Part shown: piece by piece, positions 15,772 to 24,999 of the stretch | Numbering within the stretch: position 1 is the stretch's first letter | Layout: each line of letters starts with the position of its first letter | DNA from: Bacteroidota bacterium | Lineage (GTDB): Bacteria > Bacteroidota > Bacteroidia > Chitinophagales > Chitinophagaceae | Length of the DNA stretch: 39,851 bases | Direction: 5' to 3' | NCBI GenBank assembly: GCA_018267585.1 | Contig: JAFDYE010000275.1 | Coordinates: 1-39,851, forward strand | Translations under genes and position numbers: made by a program | Notes under the pieces: generated by a model | Told to the model about the DNA's origin: nothing | What the model saw: only the letters and a program-made list of their open reading frames with translations | Databases searched by the model: none

Positions 15772-18700
15772 ATGAAAAAATTGCTAACCGGGCACCTGCC
15801 GGACAGCCGTAGGCTGTTATTCACCGGCCTTACCGGTCTACTGCTTATCTTCTTCTCGTCGCAAGTACACGCTCAGCCCATCATCGTAAAAGGCACCGTC
15901 ACCGGAAAACCTGACGGGCTACCCCTCGCCGGCGTCACCGTCAGCGTAAAAGGAAGCACAAAGGCGACACAAACCAACAACCTGGGCCAATTCGAAATAT
16001 CCGCCCAGGCTAAAGACGTCCTCCAATTCAGCTTTATCGGATATGCCCCCGAGGAACTCCAGGCATCAGCAACGGCCCTTCAGGTGAGCCTCGAACAGGC
16101 CAAAGGCGCCCTCAATGAAGTCGTCGTCACCGCCCTCGGCATCGCCAGGCAAAAGAAATCCCTCGGCTACGCAGTCCAGGAGCTAAAAGCAAAGGACATA
16201 TCCGAGACTTCCGAACCTAACCTGGTCAACACGATCGAAGGTAAGGTCGCCGGCGTCCGCGTCACCAACAGCCAGGGCGACATGGGCTCCTCGCGCATCG
16301 TCATCCGCGGCGAAACTTCTATCTCGGGAAACAACCAGCCTCTCTTCGTCATCAACGGCTTCCCCGTCGACAACGACCAGCAGCTGGGCACCAACCCCTC
16401 CCGCGACTTCGCCAACCCCATTTCCGACATCAACCCTAACGATATCGAATCGATCAGCTTCCTGAAAGGTCCCAACGCAGCAGCCCTCTACGGCTCCCGC
16501 GCAGCACATGGCGTGGTCCTGATCAAGACCAAATCAGGCAGGAAGAAAAAAGGCGTCGGCATTACCGTCAACTCCAATACCAGCTTCGATAACCTGCTCA
16601 CCCTCCCGAAATACCAGAACGTCTTCGGCCAGGGCGCCAACGGCGAGTTCAGCTATAAAGACGGCGCCGGCGGCGGCATCAACGACAACGTCGATGAAAG
16701 CTGGGGCCCGAAAATGAACGGCCAGCTCATCCCCCAGTTCTTCGACGGCACCCCGCAACCCTTCGTAGCACACCCAGACAACGTAAAGAGCTTCTTCAAG
16801 ACCGGCGTCAGCTATAGCAATGGAGTATCCATCGGAGACGCAGGCGACAAATACGACTATAGATTCTCCGCCAACACCCAAAAAATGTTCGGCGTCATCC
16901 CCAACAGCGACCTGGGAAGAAATAATTTTTCCATTAACTCCACCCTCAAGCTGGACCCAAAGCTGACCCTCACAGTCAACGCCAACTACGTCCAGACCAG
17001 CGCCGGCAACCTGCCGGGCTCGGGCGGCAAAAGATCAACCAGCACCATGCTCCAGTTCATCTGGATGGGCCGCCAGGTGGATATGGACAAGCTGCGCGAC
17101 CACTACTACAGTACCGGCAGTCCCCTCAACTGGAACAATGCCTACTACAGCAACCCCTTCTTCGTCGCCAACCAGAATACCGTCGGCCAGCGCCGCGACC
17201 GCCTCATCGGCAATATCGGCCTGAGCTATAAGATCACCAGCGACCTGACAGCGAACATCAAGTCCGCTACCGACTATTATACAGATCGTCGTAAGTTAAA
17301 GATCGCCTACGGGACCAGCGGAACCCCATACGGTTCCTACGAGGAAGACGCCTATACGGTCAATGAGACCAATACCGAGTTCACCCTGAATTATAATAAA
17401 AAGCTAAATGACGACTTCGCGCTCGAAGTCCTCGCCGGCGGCAACCTCCGGACCAAATCCTTCGAAGAGAACGACCAGAAAGCACCCCGCCTGGCTGTGG
17501 CTGGCCTCTATACGCTCACCAACTCAAGGGACCCGTTGATCTCATCGAATAATTTCTATAAGCTAAAAACATACAGCGCATTCGGATCGGCACAGCTCAG
17601 CTACCGCAACTACGCCTTCCTCAACCTTACCGCCCGCAACGACTGGTCATCTACCCTGCCCGTCAACAATCTATCCTATTTCTATCCCTCAGTCAGCGGT
17701 TCGCTGGTGCTCTCAGACGCATTCGACATAAAAAGCGACGCCCTGAGCTATGCCAAAGTCCGCGGTGGATGGTCGAAGGTCGGCGCCGACGCACAGCCTT
17801 ATCAGCTCCTCAACACCTACCCGTTCATCACTCCTACCTTTGGCTCCAATCCCCAGCTGACGGCGGGAACGCTGGACCTCAATCCAAACCTCAAGCCTGA
17901 GACGACAACCTCTGAGGAAATAGGTGCCGAAGCAGGCTTCCTGAACAACCGGGTGCGCCTCGACCTGAGCCTCTATCACAGCAGCAGCTACAACCAGATC
18001 CTCAACGTGGATGTGAGCAATACCACCGGCTATTCGCAAAAGCTCGTCAATGCCGGCAGGCTCACCAACAAAGGTCTCGAAGTACAACTGGGCGTCACAC
18101 CTGTTAAGACCACCCACTTTACCTGGGATGTCAACGCCAATTACGCGATGAACCGCAGCAAGTTGATATCACTGGATAACCAGGGCCTGCTGAAGAACTA
18201 CGTACTGGGTAGCGATGGTTCTATCCAGACGGTCGCCACCGTAGGCCAGGCCTATGGAAGCCTCTTCGGAACCGCCTTCCTGCGCGACGCACAGGGACAG
18301 ATCATCGTCAACGACGACGGAACACCCGCTACCAACCCTAACAATAAGGTACTCGGCCATTATACGCCCGACTGGCTGGGCGGTATCACCAATACCTTCA
18401 CGTACGACCATATCACACTGAGCGTCCTGATCGACGGATCCTTCGGCGGAAGACAATACTCTTCCACAAATGCCACAGGCTCTTACACGGGCGTCCTCGC
18501 TAACACTCTCCCCGGCAGGGACGCAGCACACGGCGGCCTGAATTACTACTACCCCGGCAACGACAACTCGAAAGCCCCAGTCGCCGGATCCGCCGGCCCA
18601 GCAGGAGAAAAGGTCTATGACGATGGCATCATCTTCAAAGGCGTCACCCAGGGGGGCAAAGCGAACCAGGCCATCCTGCCCGCATCCCAGTACTACAAAA

Positions 18701-18978
18701 CACTGAACAACTTCGACGAAGCATGGATTTACAGCTCCTCGTTTATCAAGCTCAGGGAAGTAAAGATCGGCTATGACCTGCCCTCAAAATGGATGCAGTC
18801 CATCGGATTCGTCGGCGCCAACGTCAGCCTCGTCGGACGCAACCTCTGGATCATCCACAGAAATATACCCAATGTTGATCCCGAGACAGCCTTCAACACG
18901 GGCAACGGCCAGGGTCTCGAAGACCTCAGCCTCCCCGGCACACGCAGCTATGGCATCAATGTAAACTTCAAATTCTAA
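15772..18978 (+). CDS. SusC/RagA-family TonB-linked outer membrane protein (no STN domain)
   Basis: A 1068-aa TonB-dependent transporter that imports oligosaccharides or other large nutrients together with a SusD lipoprotein. A signal peptide ends near SSQVHAQ. A carboxypeptidase-regulatory-like domain follows (VKGTVTGKPDGLPLAGVTVSVKG, then FSFIGYAPEE). The TonB box region and plug contain LNEVVVTALGI, GKVAGVRV and LYGSRAAHGVVLIKTKSG. The rest is a 22-strand barrel ending in the aromatic residue of NVNFKF. There is no STN domain, so signalling through FecR is not expected. The upstream in-frame extension of 57 codons is not signal-like; I start at the ATG at 15772. susD begins 5 bp downstream. 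Confidence 0.95.
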   Translation: MKKLLTGHLPDSRRLLFTGLTGLLLIFFSSQVHAQPIIVKGTVTGKPDGLPLAGVTVSVKGSTKATQTNNLGQFEISAQAKDVLQFSFIGYAPEELQASATALQVSLEQAKGALNEVVVTALGIARQKKSLGYAVQELKAKDISETSEPNLVNTIEGKVAGVRVTNSQGDMGSSRIVIRGETSISGNNQPLFVINGFPVDNDQQLGTNPSRDFANPISDINPNDIESISFLKGPNAAALYGSRAAHGVVLIKTKSGRKKKGVGITVNSNTSFDNLLTLPKYQNVFGQGANGEFSYKDGAGGGINDNVDESWGPKMNGQLIPQFFDGTPQPFVAHPDNVKSFFKTGVSYSNGVSIGDAGDKYDYRFSANTQKMFGVIPNSDLGRNNFSINSTLKLDPKLTLTVNANYVQTSAGNLPGSGGKRSTSTMLQFIWMGRQVDMDKLRDHYYSTGSPLNWNNAYYSNPFFVANQNTVGQRRDRLIGNIGLSYKITSDLTANIKSATDYYTDRRKLKIAYGTSGTPYGSYEEDAYTVNETNTEFTLNYNKKLNDDFALEVLAGGNLRTKSFEENDQKAPRLAVAGLYTLTNSRDPLISSNNFYKLKTYSAFGSAQLSYRNYAFLNLTARNDWSSTLPVNNLSYFYPSVSGSLVLSDAFDIKSDALSYAKVRGGWSKVGADAQPYQLLNTYPFITPTFGSNPQLTAGTLDLNPNLKPETTTSEEIGAEAGFLNNRVRLDLSLYHSSSYNQILNVDVSNTTGYSQKLVNAGRLTNKGLEVQLGVTPVKTTHFTWDVNANYAMNRSKLISLDNQGLLKNYVLGSDGSIQTVATVGQAYGSLFGTAFLRDAQGQIIVNDDGTPATNPNNKVLGHYTPDWLGGITNTFTYDHITLSVLIDGSFGGRQYSSTNATGSYTGVLANTLPGRDAAHGGLNYYYPGNDNSKAPVAGSAGPAGEKVYDDGIIFKGVTQGGKANQAILPASQYYKTLNNFDEAWIYSSSFIKLREVKIGYDLPSKWMQSIGFVGANVSLVGRNLWIIHRNIPNVDPETAFNTGNGQGLEDLSLPGTRSYGINVNFKF

Positions 18979-18983
18979 TTACC

Positions 18984-20417
18984 ATGCGAACGATATATAA
19001 ACTTCTTCTTGGCGGACTGTTACTGGGCACCGCCTCCTGCAAAAAAGAGCTGGCCGGTATCAATAAGAACCCCAACGCGACCGAAAACCCACAACCCGAC
19101 TACCTGCTCACAGCCGCTGAAAAACTGACGTCCGACGCCTACTGGGGCGTGGACAACAACCTCAATTCATCTCTGCTGTTCATCCAGCACTGGGCAAAGA
19201 TCCAGTACACGGACCCGGATCGCTATATCTTTAACAATAGCAGCTTTACTTCACTTTGGAAAACGCTGTACGGTCAAAGCATCACCGACCTCAACAAGGT
19301 GATCGCCATCGGCACTCAAAACCAGAACAACAACTACAAGGGCGTTGCCCTGACCCTTCGCTCATGGACCTTTCAGATCCTGACCGACGCCTACGGCGAC
19401 ATTCCCTACAAACAGGCCGGCAATATCGACAGCTTTCTGACCCCGGCCTATGACACCCAAAGAGACGTCTACCTGGGTTTACTTTCCGACCTGAAAACCG
19501 CCCAGACCCTGCTCGATCCGTCAGGCCCCTCCATACAGGGCGATGCCATCTATGGCGGAAAGATCGCCAGCTGGAAGAAGTTCGTCAACTCGCTGCGGCT
19601 GCGCATCGCGTTAAGGATCGCAGACCAGGAGCCCACGCTGGCCAAACAGGTCCTGACCGATATCCAGAACGAAGGAGGCTCCTGGTTCACCAGCAATGCC
19701 GACCTCGCCGCGCTCATGTACCAGGACTCTCCCAATCAAAACCCGGTTAGCCTCACCTTCGACACCCGGCAGGACTACCGCATCAGCAAGACCATCGTCG
19801 ACCGGCTAGCCGCGCTCAACGACCCGCGCCTGCCCATCTACGCGCAGCCGACAGACGACTCGCCTCACGGCTACGTCGGTGTACCCAACGGCCTCCTGAC
19901 CGGCGACGCCAACAACCTCGGCCTGAGCAAGACCTCCCGCCCCGGCGACTATTTCAGAGCGCCCCATGCCCCGGCCGTCATCATGAGCTATGCAGAAGTG
20001 CTTTTTGACCTTTCGGAAGCGGTATCCCGCGGATTCATCACCGGCGACGCAGCCGACCTGTACAAACAAGCCGTACTGGCGAGCCTTGCTCAATACGGGA
20101 TCACAGACGCTACCACTACCGGCAATTACCTCGGACAGGCCTCCGTTCAATACAACGCGGCTAACTACAAACAGTCCGTAGGCAACCAAAAATGGATAGC
20201 CCTCTTCGGCCAGGGCCTCGAAGCCTTTGCCGAATGGAGAAGACTGGACTACCCCCAGCTGTCCCCCGCCGTGGCAGGTACCCTTGGCGGGAAGATGCCA
20301 CAAAGATTCATTTATCCCGGATCCGAACAGTCGCTCAACGGAGCCAGCTACCAGAAGGCGGTCCAGGACCAGGGCGCCGACCTCCTGACAACTAAACTCT
20401 GGTTTGATAAATATTAG
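18984..20417 (+). CDS. SusD/RagB-like nutrient-binding lipoprotein (SusD-like_2)
   Basis: A 477-aa outer-membrane lipoprotein partner of the upstream SusC. The lipobox is visible in LLLGTASCKKE, with lipidation at the cysteine near residue 19. ATENPQPDYLLTAAEKLTSDAYWG and LRSWTFQILTDAYGDIPYKQA fit the SusD-like_2 subfamily, and the TPR-like helices continue to KWIALFGQGLEAFAEWRRLDYP. The gene is 5 bp after susC and is followed by a strong terminator, so the operon appears to contain only these two genes. The substrate cannot be deduced because no glycosidase is co-transcribed. Confidence 0.93.
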   Translation: MRTIYKLLLGGLLLGTASCKKELAGINKNPNATENPQPDYLLTAAEKLTSDAYWGVDNNLNSSLLFIQHWAKIQYTDPDRYIFNNSSFTSLWKTLYGQSITDLNKVIAIGTQNQNNNYKGVALTLRSWTFQILTDAYGDIPYKQAGNIDSFLTPAYDTQRDVYLGLLSDLKTAQTLLDPSGPSIQGDAIYGGKIASWKKFVNSLRLRIALRIADQEPTLAKQVLTDIQNEGGSWFTSNADLAALMYQDSPNQNPVSLTFDTRQDYRISKTIVDRLAALNDPRLPIYAQPTDDSPHGYVGVPNGLLTGDANNLGLSKTSRPGDYFRAPHAPAVIMSYAEVLFDLSEAVSRGFITGDAADLYKQAVLASLAQYGITDATTTGNYLGQASVQYNAANYKQSVGNQKWIALFGQGLEAFAEWRRLDYPQLSPAVAGTLGGKMPQRFIYPGSEQSLNGASYQKAVQDQGADLLTTKLWFDKY

Positions 20418-20442
20418 GAGAGAGCTGGATCATCGATCTTCA

Positions 20443-20469
20443 AACCGGACCTCATGTCCGGTTTTTTTT
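20443..20469. terminator. Terminator of susC-susD, overlapping the 3' coding end of the MFS gene
   Basis: AACCGGAC pairs with GTCCGGTT around a CTCAT loop, followed by a run of eight Ts on the plus strand: a textbook intrinsic terminator. The convergent MFS gene ends inside it, with its stop codon at 20454-20452 in the loop region and its last codons (KKNRT) in the right arm and T-tract. Confidence 0.9.
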
Positions 20470-21831
20470 ATTCCAGATATAGCGGTAGATCAATACCCCC
20501 ACCACCAGCAGACTGCCGCACGAGATCATCCCGCTCACCCGCACCGCCGGGGCAATACCCGCTGCCCCACCCCCTGCCATCGCGCCAAAGACCGCCACCC
20601 CCATGGCTCCCGCCGCCTGCCGCGTCGTATTGAGCACCGCAGACGCCGTCCCGCTCCTGGTCTTTTCCACGCTCGAAAGGATACCCGTCGTCATAGCCGG
20701 AACAGCCACCCCCATACCCAGGGGAATGACCAGAAAAGCAACGAAAAGCTGCCAGTACGGCGTCCCCGGCGTCGCTATCAGCAAACCGGCATAACCGGCC
20801 GCAGCCAGCAGGCTGCCCACCATCAACGGAAGACGGATCCCATACTTTGCCGTCAGCCTGCCGCTCACGATATTGGAAATGACAAACCCACCGGTCAGCG
20901 GCAAAAAAGCGAGCCCCGCCCTTACCACATCATAATGCAACACATTCTGCAAATAAAGACTAAGCACGAATACAGTACCATAATAAGCATTGTTCACAAT
21001 GACCCCGAACAGCAGCAGCACATTGAACACCGGAGCCTTAAAAAGTCCCAAAGGTAAAATAGCAGTCCCTGCCTTCTTTTCATACCACAGAAAAAGCAGC
21101 ATGACGGCCACGCTGAAAAGAAAAACCCCCGCAACCAGCGAATGCGCGATCTCCTTTGCATGCCATTCGATGATCGCAGTGATAAATGACGTCAGCGCCA
21201 ACATCCACATCAGCTGCCCCGGAATATCCAATCCCTGATTCGGATGCCGCTCGCTTTCACGCAGCCGGACGCTCATCAGCATCCCCCCCAGACAAATAGG
21301 GATATTAACTATAAAGATCAGTCGCCAGCTGCTGACATGCAACAGCAGACCACCCAGAATTGGCCCCGCAGCAATGCTGATGCCCCCGGCCATTGTCCAC
21401 AAGGCAACAGCCCGCGCACGCTGATCCGGCTGATGCGAAAATGCCTGGTTCAGCAGCGAAAGCGAGCTGGGGATCATCGTCGCAGCGCCAATGCCCTGCA
21501 GCGCCCGGAAAGCAATAAGACTGCCCGCGCTCCAGGCCAGGCCACAACCGGCAGACGCCACCCCGAACAACAAAAGCCCGGACTGAAAGACCCGCTTCGA
21601 CCCCAGCCGGTCACTCATCCCCCCCGCCGACAGCATCAGGGCGGCGAATGCCACAGTATACGCATCCGCTATCCATTGCAGCGAACTGATGCTGACCGAA
21701 AAAGCCTTCGCAATGCTCGGCAGCGCTATATTGACAATAGATACATCCAGCTGTGAGACCACAAAAGCCAGACTGGTGGTGCCCACGATATATCCAAGAG
21801 AAAGACTTGCGGCCTGCCTGCTATTTCCCAT
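20452..21831 (-). CDS. DHA2-family MFS multidrug efflux transporter
   Basis: A 459-aa inner-membrane proton antiporter of the EmrB/QacA (DHA2) type. Motif A is seen as GGMSDRLGSKRVF, motif B-like FRALQGIGAATMIPSSLSLL, and motif C-like AGPILGGLLLHVSSWRLIFIVNIP. About 14 hydrophobic segments are visible. An upstream in-frame ATG at 21855 exists, but a -7-like element lies between the two, so I use the start MGNSRQAAS. No MFP or outer-membrane factor partner is adjacent. Its 3' end overlaps the terminator of the convergent susCD operon. Confidence 0.9.
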   Translation of the reverse strand: MGNSRQAASLSLGYIVGTTSLAFVVSQLDVSIVNIALPSIAKAFSVSISSLQWIADAYTVAFAALMLSAGGMSDRLGSKRVFQSGLLLFGVASAGCGLAWSAGSLIAFRALQGIGAATMIPSSLSLLNQAFSHQPDQRARAVALWTMAGGISIAAGPILGGLLLHVSSWRLIFIVNIPICLGGMLMSVRLRESERHPNQGLDIPGQLMWMLALTSFITAIIEWHAKEIAHSLVAGVFLFSVAVMLLFLWYEKKAGTAILPLGLFKAPVFNVLLLFGVIVNNAYYGTVFVLSLYLQNVLHYDVVRAGLAFLPLTGGFVISNIVSGRLTAKYGIRLPLMVGSLLAAAGYAGLLIATPGTPYWQLFVAFLVIPLGMGVAVPAMTTGILSSVEKTRSGTASAVLNTTRQAAGAMGVAVFGAMAGGGAAGIAPAVRVSGMISCGSLLVVGVLIYRYIWNKKNRT

Positions 21832-21836
21832 CCCTG

Positions 21837-21844
21837 CAAAATAA
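21837..21844 (-). promoter_or_regulatory. Candidate -7 element directly before the MFS start
   Basis: The minus strand reads TTATTTTG, which matches TAnnTTTG if the spacer is one base short (TA-T-TTTG). It ends 5 nt before the chosen ATG, which would make the transcript leaderless or nearly so. Confidence 0.35.
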
Positions 21845-21942
21845 CCCGGAAACACGGAATAAAAATAATACCACCCAATTAAACTCTGATGAGTGCTACC
21901 GGTCCTACATCGGATCGCCTATTTATTAACAATTCAAAAAGT

Positions 21943-22260
21943 ATGAAAAAGATCCTCTTCCTCTCCTTCCTGTTCATGGCAGTAGCTACTATCACACATG
22001 CACAAGTCAGGATCAATCTGGACGTCATCGTCGGCAACCGCCCCCCGGCGCCCAACGAGGCCAGGATGATGCACGCAGAAGAAGCCCGGCACCCCAACAT
22101 TGCCAAGGCTATGCACGATATCGAAGCGTCGATGAACGCCCTCCGCAACGCCCCCGACGACTTCGGCGGTCAGAAAGCCCAGGCCGAGGCAGACCTGAGA
22201 CAAGCGTACGTCTCCCTCAGAAAAGCCCTCTACTTCCGGCTCTATCAGGACAGACGCTAA
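21943..22260 (+). CDS. Small secreted protein of unknown function
   Basis: A 105-aa protein that I do not recognise as a named family. Residues 1-20 form a clear signal peptide (KKILFLSFLFMAVATITHAQ). The mature part starts VRINLDVIVGNRPP and continues as an alanine-rich amphipathic helical region (AKAMHDIEASMNALRNAPDDF, GGQKAQAEADLRQAYVSLRKAL), suggesting a small helical periplasmic protein. The start is the ATG at 21943; 18 upstream in-frame codons are not signal-like. A terminator follows. It is divergent from the MFS gene and transcribed in the same direction as the next outer-membrane protein gene. Confidence 0.75.
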   Translation: MKKILFLSFLFMAVATITHAQVRINLDVIVGNRPPAPNEARMMHAEEARHPNIAKAMHDIEASMNALRNAPDDFGGQKAQAEADLRQAYVSLRKALYFRLYQDRR

Positions 22261-22294
22261 ATGCAACACACTATTCCCGCAAGCACTTTAAATA

Positions 22295-22326
22295 AAGGGC
22301 ACCCCACCAGAGGAAAGGGTGCCCTT
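22295..22326 (+). terminator. Rho-independent terminator after the small secreted protein
   Basis: A perfect 10-bp stem AAGGGCACCC/GGGTGCCCTT with a 12-nt loop lies 34 nt after the stop codon. The T-tract is weak (CCTATT). Confidence 0.65.
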
Positions 22327-22474
22327 CCTATTGCAAGATTCAGGCCCGCCGGGCCCGCAACCAGACTGTTGAATTATTTACATACAAAGAAGAGTACATA
22401 GACCGTCCGCAAAGCCGCACAGATCCGAACTTCCTGCGGCATAATAATTTCTGCCATCCAGCAAACGTGATATC

Positions 22475-23050
22475 ATGAAGACAATTACACTCTTGCTGGT
22501 TGCCTCCTTCTTTATGTCCTTTACCGCAAATGCCCAGATCCAAAAAGGAAATGTCATGGTCGGCGGCGATATATCCCGCCTCGATCTCAGTCTGAACTCA
22601 GGAAATAATTTTAGCTTCCTGATCGACCCAAAAGCAGCGTGGTTCATACAGGATAATCTTGCCATCGGTGCCTTCCTTAACTTTGACCTTACCACCGCCA
22701 AAGGCGCCGGCTCCAACATCAGCTATGGCATCGGACCGCTCGCCCGCTACTACATCAGCGATCCTAAGATCGAAGTGCTGCGCCACTCGAGATTCTTCCT
22801 CGAAGGCAACGTGGGCATCCAGGGTACCAACCCCCACGTAGGACCAAGCACCAACGGTCTCGGCATCGGCTTCGGCCCCGGCCTTGCTTATTTCATAACC
22901 CGGAATATCGGCCTCGAAGCCCTGTTAAAGTACCAGGCCATCGTCGGCTTTGGCTCAAGCGCGACTTCCAGCGACCTCCTGCTCGGCCTCGGCTTCCAGA
23001 TCTACCTCCCAAAAGGCCGCATCGAAAAAGCCTCGAAAGAGGAAAGATAG
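22475..23050 (+). CDS. Outer membrane beta-barrel protein
   Basis: A 191-aa protein with a signal peptide (ending near FTANAQ) and alternating hydrophobic strands with glycines, such as GNVMVGGDISRLDLSL, NLAIGAFLNFDLTT, SNISYGIGPLARYYI, RFFLEGNVGIQGTN, GIGFGPGLAYFITRNIGLEALLKY and LLLGLGFQIYL. The layout is that of a small eight-strand porin-like barrel of the OMP_b-brl group. It ends with a short charged tail. No specific substrate or partner can be assigned. A 6-bp inverted repeat (GCCGCA/TGCGGC, 22414-22440) lies upstream. Confidence 0.8.
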   Translation: MKTITLLLVASFFMSFTANAQIQKGNVMVGGDISRLDLSLNSGNNFSFLIDPKAAWFIQDNLAIGAFLNFDLTTAKGAGSNISYGIGPLARYYISDPKIEVLRHSRFFLEGNVGIQGTNPHVGPSTNGLGIGFGPGLAYFITRNIGLEALLKYQAIVGFGSSATSSDLLLGLGFQIYLPKGRIEKASKEER

Positions 23051-23197
23051 CCCTGCCTATTGAACCAGCCACATCACCCCATTAACATCATCTACCCCTC
23101 CATACTAGAGTACCGGAACAAGCTGACAAAATACAAACAACAGGCGATCTCCCTTCTCAACTTTTCTGTGCCTATATCCTGAAACAGGTCCCCATTC

Positions 23198-24988
23198 TCA
23201 ATTATACCCCGGATTCTGCGTTAATGTATTCTTCCCGTTCTTCTGCGTCAGGTCGATCTGCTGCTGCGGTATCGGATAGTGCTCATTCTTCCCGGCAGTA
23301 AAATGCCCTCCCGTCACGTCCGTGACAAGCTTCGACTCCGTGGCGAAATAGCCGTTAAGCACCGTCGGCGCCAGCCCCCAGCGTACAAGGTCGAAATAAC
23401 GATACCCTTCCATCGCCAGCTCCAGCTTCCGCTCGAAATAGATCGCCTTCAGTGCATAATCCCGGCTCGAAAAGGCGCCGGCAGGATACGGACTGATCTT
23501 GTAGTTGGCAGCCAGGTCGCCGCTGAAACCCGCCGAAGGATCACTGTCGTTCACATATTTGTATACCCAACCCTCCGGGTGTAGCGCCATCCGGTTACGC
23601 ACCCGGTTGACATACGCTTCCGCCTGATCGAGGTTATTCAACTGCGCCTCCGTTTCCGCCGCCATCAGCAGCACATCCGAGAACCGGATGACGAACACAT
23701 TGATCGAAGACCCCGGCGCCCACTGGCTCTGATCCGCATCCACCCCCTGGGTCGCACTCCAGTAGACATTCTTCTTCGGCGCATAAGGCCCCCCATATCG
23801 CTGGTCCCGCACCCAGTCCTGTCCCGGATAGACGGCCCAGTCCAGATACGGGATCCCCCGCCGGCCAACCGTCCAGTCAAGACGCGGATCGATAAAACCG
23901 GCATCAGGCGTGAAAGGATCTTTGGAAAGCACTCCCTCATCACTCACTATCGCATGTGAATTGTAGTCGTCCAGATAAGGCAGACCATTCGCATCCGTTC
24001 TGAAAGAGTTCACCAGGTCAAAGCTCGGCTGGAAGAATCCGCAGCAGGGAAATGGAGTACCGGACCCATACGGAAAGTTGAGCGCATCCCCCTGGTTGGC
24101 ATTCGCAATGGTCCCATCTCCTATATTCGCCGCCATCTCGATGACAAATACAGCCTCCGGGTTGTTCATCTCATACGCCGGCATAAAATTATGCTCGAAC
24201 TGGTCATTCAAATTGTACGGTATCCCATTCGGCGTCATCCCGGAATTGATAACCGCCGCGAACACAGGCTCCGCATCGCTATACTTCTTCTCGTACAGAT
24301 AGATCTTACCCAGATACGCACCCGCCGCCCACTTATTCGCCCTGCCGATATCGCTCTGCGATTCCGGAAGACTGTCATAGGCATACTTCATATCGGCCTC
24401 GATCTTAGGCCATATATCCACCGTATTGGTTGGCGTATAATCCGTAGTCGTCTCATCGATCCAGGGCACCTTGTCAAAGACCCGTTTGAGATCGAAATAA
24501 TAATGCGCCCGGAGAAACTTCGCCTGCGCCTTGATATTCACAGCGTCATCATGCGAATTATCGCCGGCCAGAGGCAGATACCTGAGGACATTGTTGCACC
24601 GGTTGATGCCTTCATATACAGCCACCCACTTGTCATTTAATATGCTGTTACTCGCATCTACCGAAAAAGTGACCAGCGGCATGAACACGATCTGGTCAGT
24701 ACCATCGCTGCCCTTATGCGCATCCCCGCCTGCCACGCTGCCCATCAGCCAGTTGCTCGGCGACACCCCCCAGGCATTGCCGCCGCCCAGAGAGACCAGA
24801 TCACCCTGATTGACCGTATCCTGTCCGTCCAGCGCCGCATAAGCGCCGATCAGCAAATTGGTTACGCCGGCCTTGGTAGATATATCGTTGGGCTGCAGAG
24901 ACCCCTGCGGATTCCGCTCGAAAAAGCTCTTCTTACACGAGAATGATACCCCCGCCAGCACTATGCAGATAAATAATTTCATTTTCAT
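23198..24988 (-). CDS. RagB/SusD-family nutrient-binding lipoprotein
   Basis: A 596-aa outer-membrane lipoprotein. The lipobox is in LAGVSFSCKKSFF, with lipidation at the cysteine near residue 18. The SusD core shows NGLPYLDDYNSHA, FVIRFSDVLLMAAETEAQL, EAYVNRVRNRMAL and YFERKLELAMEGYRYFDLVRWG, the diagnostic C-terminal block. The protein ends NTLTQNPGYN, as many SusD proteins do. It follows the STN-type susC by 11 bp and is the last gene of the FecR-SusC-SusD group. A second ATG two codons in is equally possible as the start. Confidence 0.95.
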   Translation of the reverse strand: MKMKLFICIVLAGVSFSCKKSFFERNPQGSLQPNDISTKAGVTNLLIGAYAALDGQDTVNQGDLVSLGGGNAWGVSPSNWLMGSVAGGDAHKGSDGTDQIVFMPLVTFSVDASNSILNDKWVAVYEGINRCNNVLRYLPLAGDNSHDDAVNIKAQAKFLRAHYYFDLKRVFDKVPWIDETTTDYTPTNTVDIWPKIEADMKYAYDSLPESQSDIGRANKWAAGAYLGKIYLYEKKYSDAEPVFAAVINSGMTPNGIPYNLNDQFEHNFMPAYEMNNPEAVFVIEMAANIGDGTIANANQGDALNFPYGSGTPFPCCGFFQPSFDLVNSFRTDANGLPYLDDYNSHAIVSDEGVLSKDPFTPDAGFIDPRLDWTVGRRGIPYLDWAVYPGQDWVRDQRYGGPYAPKKNVYWSATQGVDADQSQWAPGSSINVFVIRFSDVLLMAAETEAQLNNLDQAEAYVNRVRNRMALHPEGWVYKYVNDSDPSAGFSGDLAANYKISPYPAGAFSSRDYALKAIYFERKLELAMEGYRYFDLVRWGLAPTVLNGYFATESKLVTDVTGGHFTAGKNEHYPIPQQQIDLTQKNGKNTLTQNPGYN

Positions 24989-24999
24989 GATCGGTCGTT

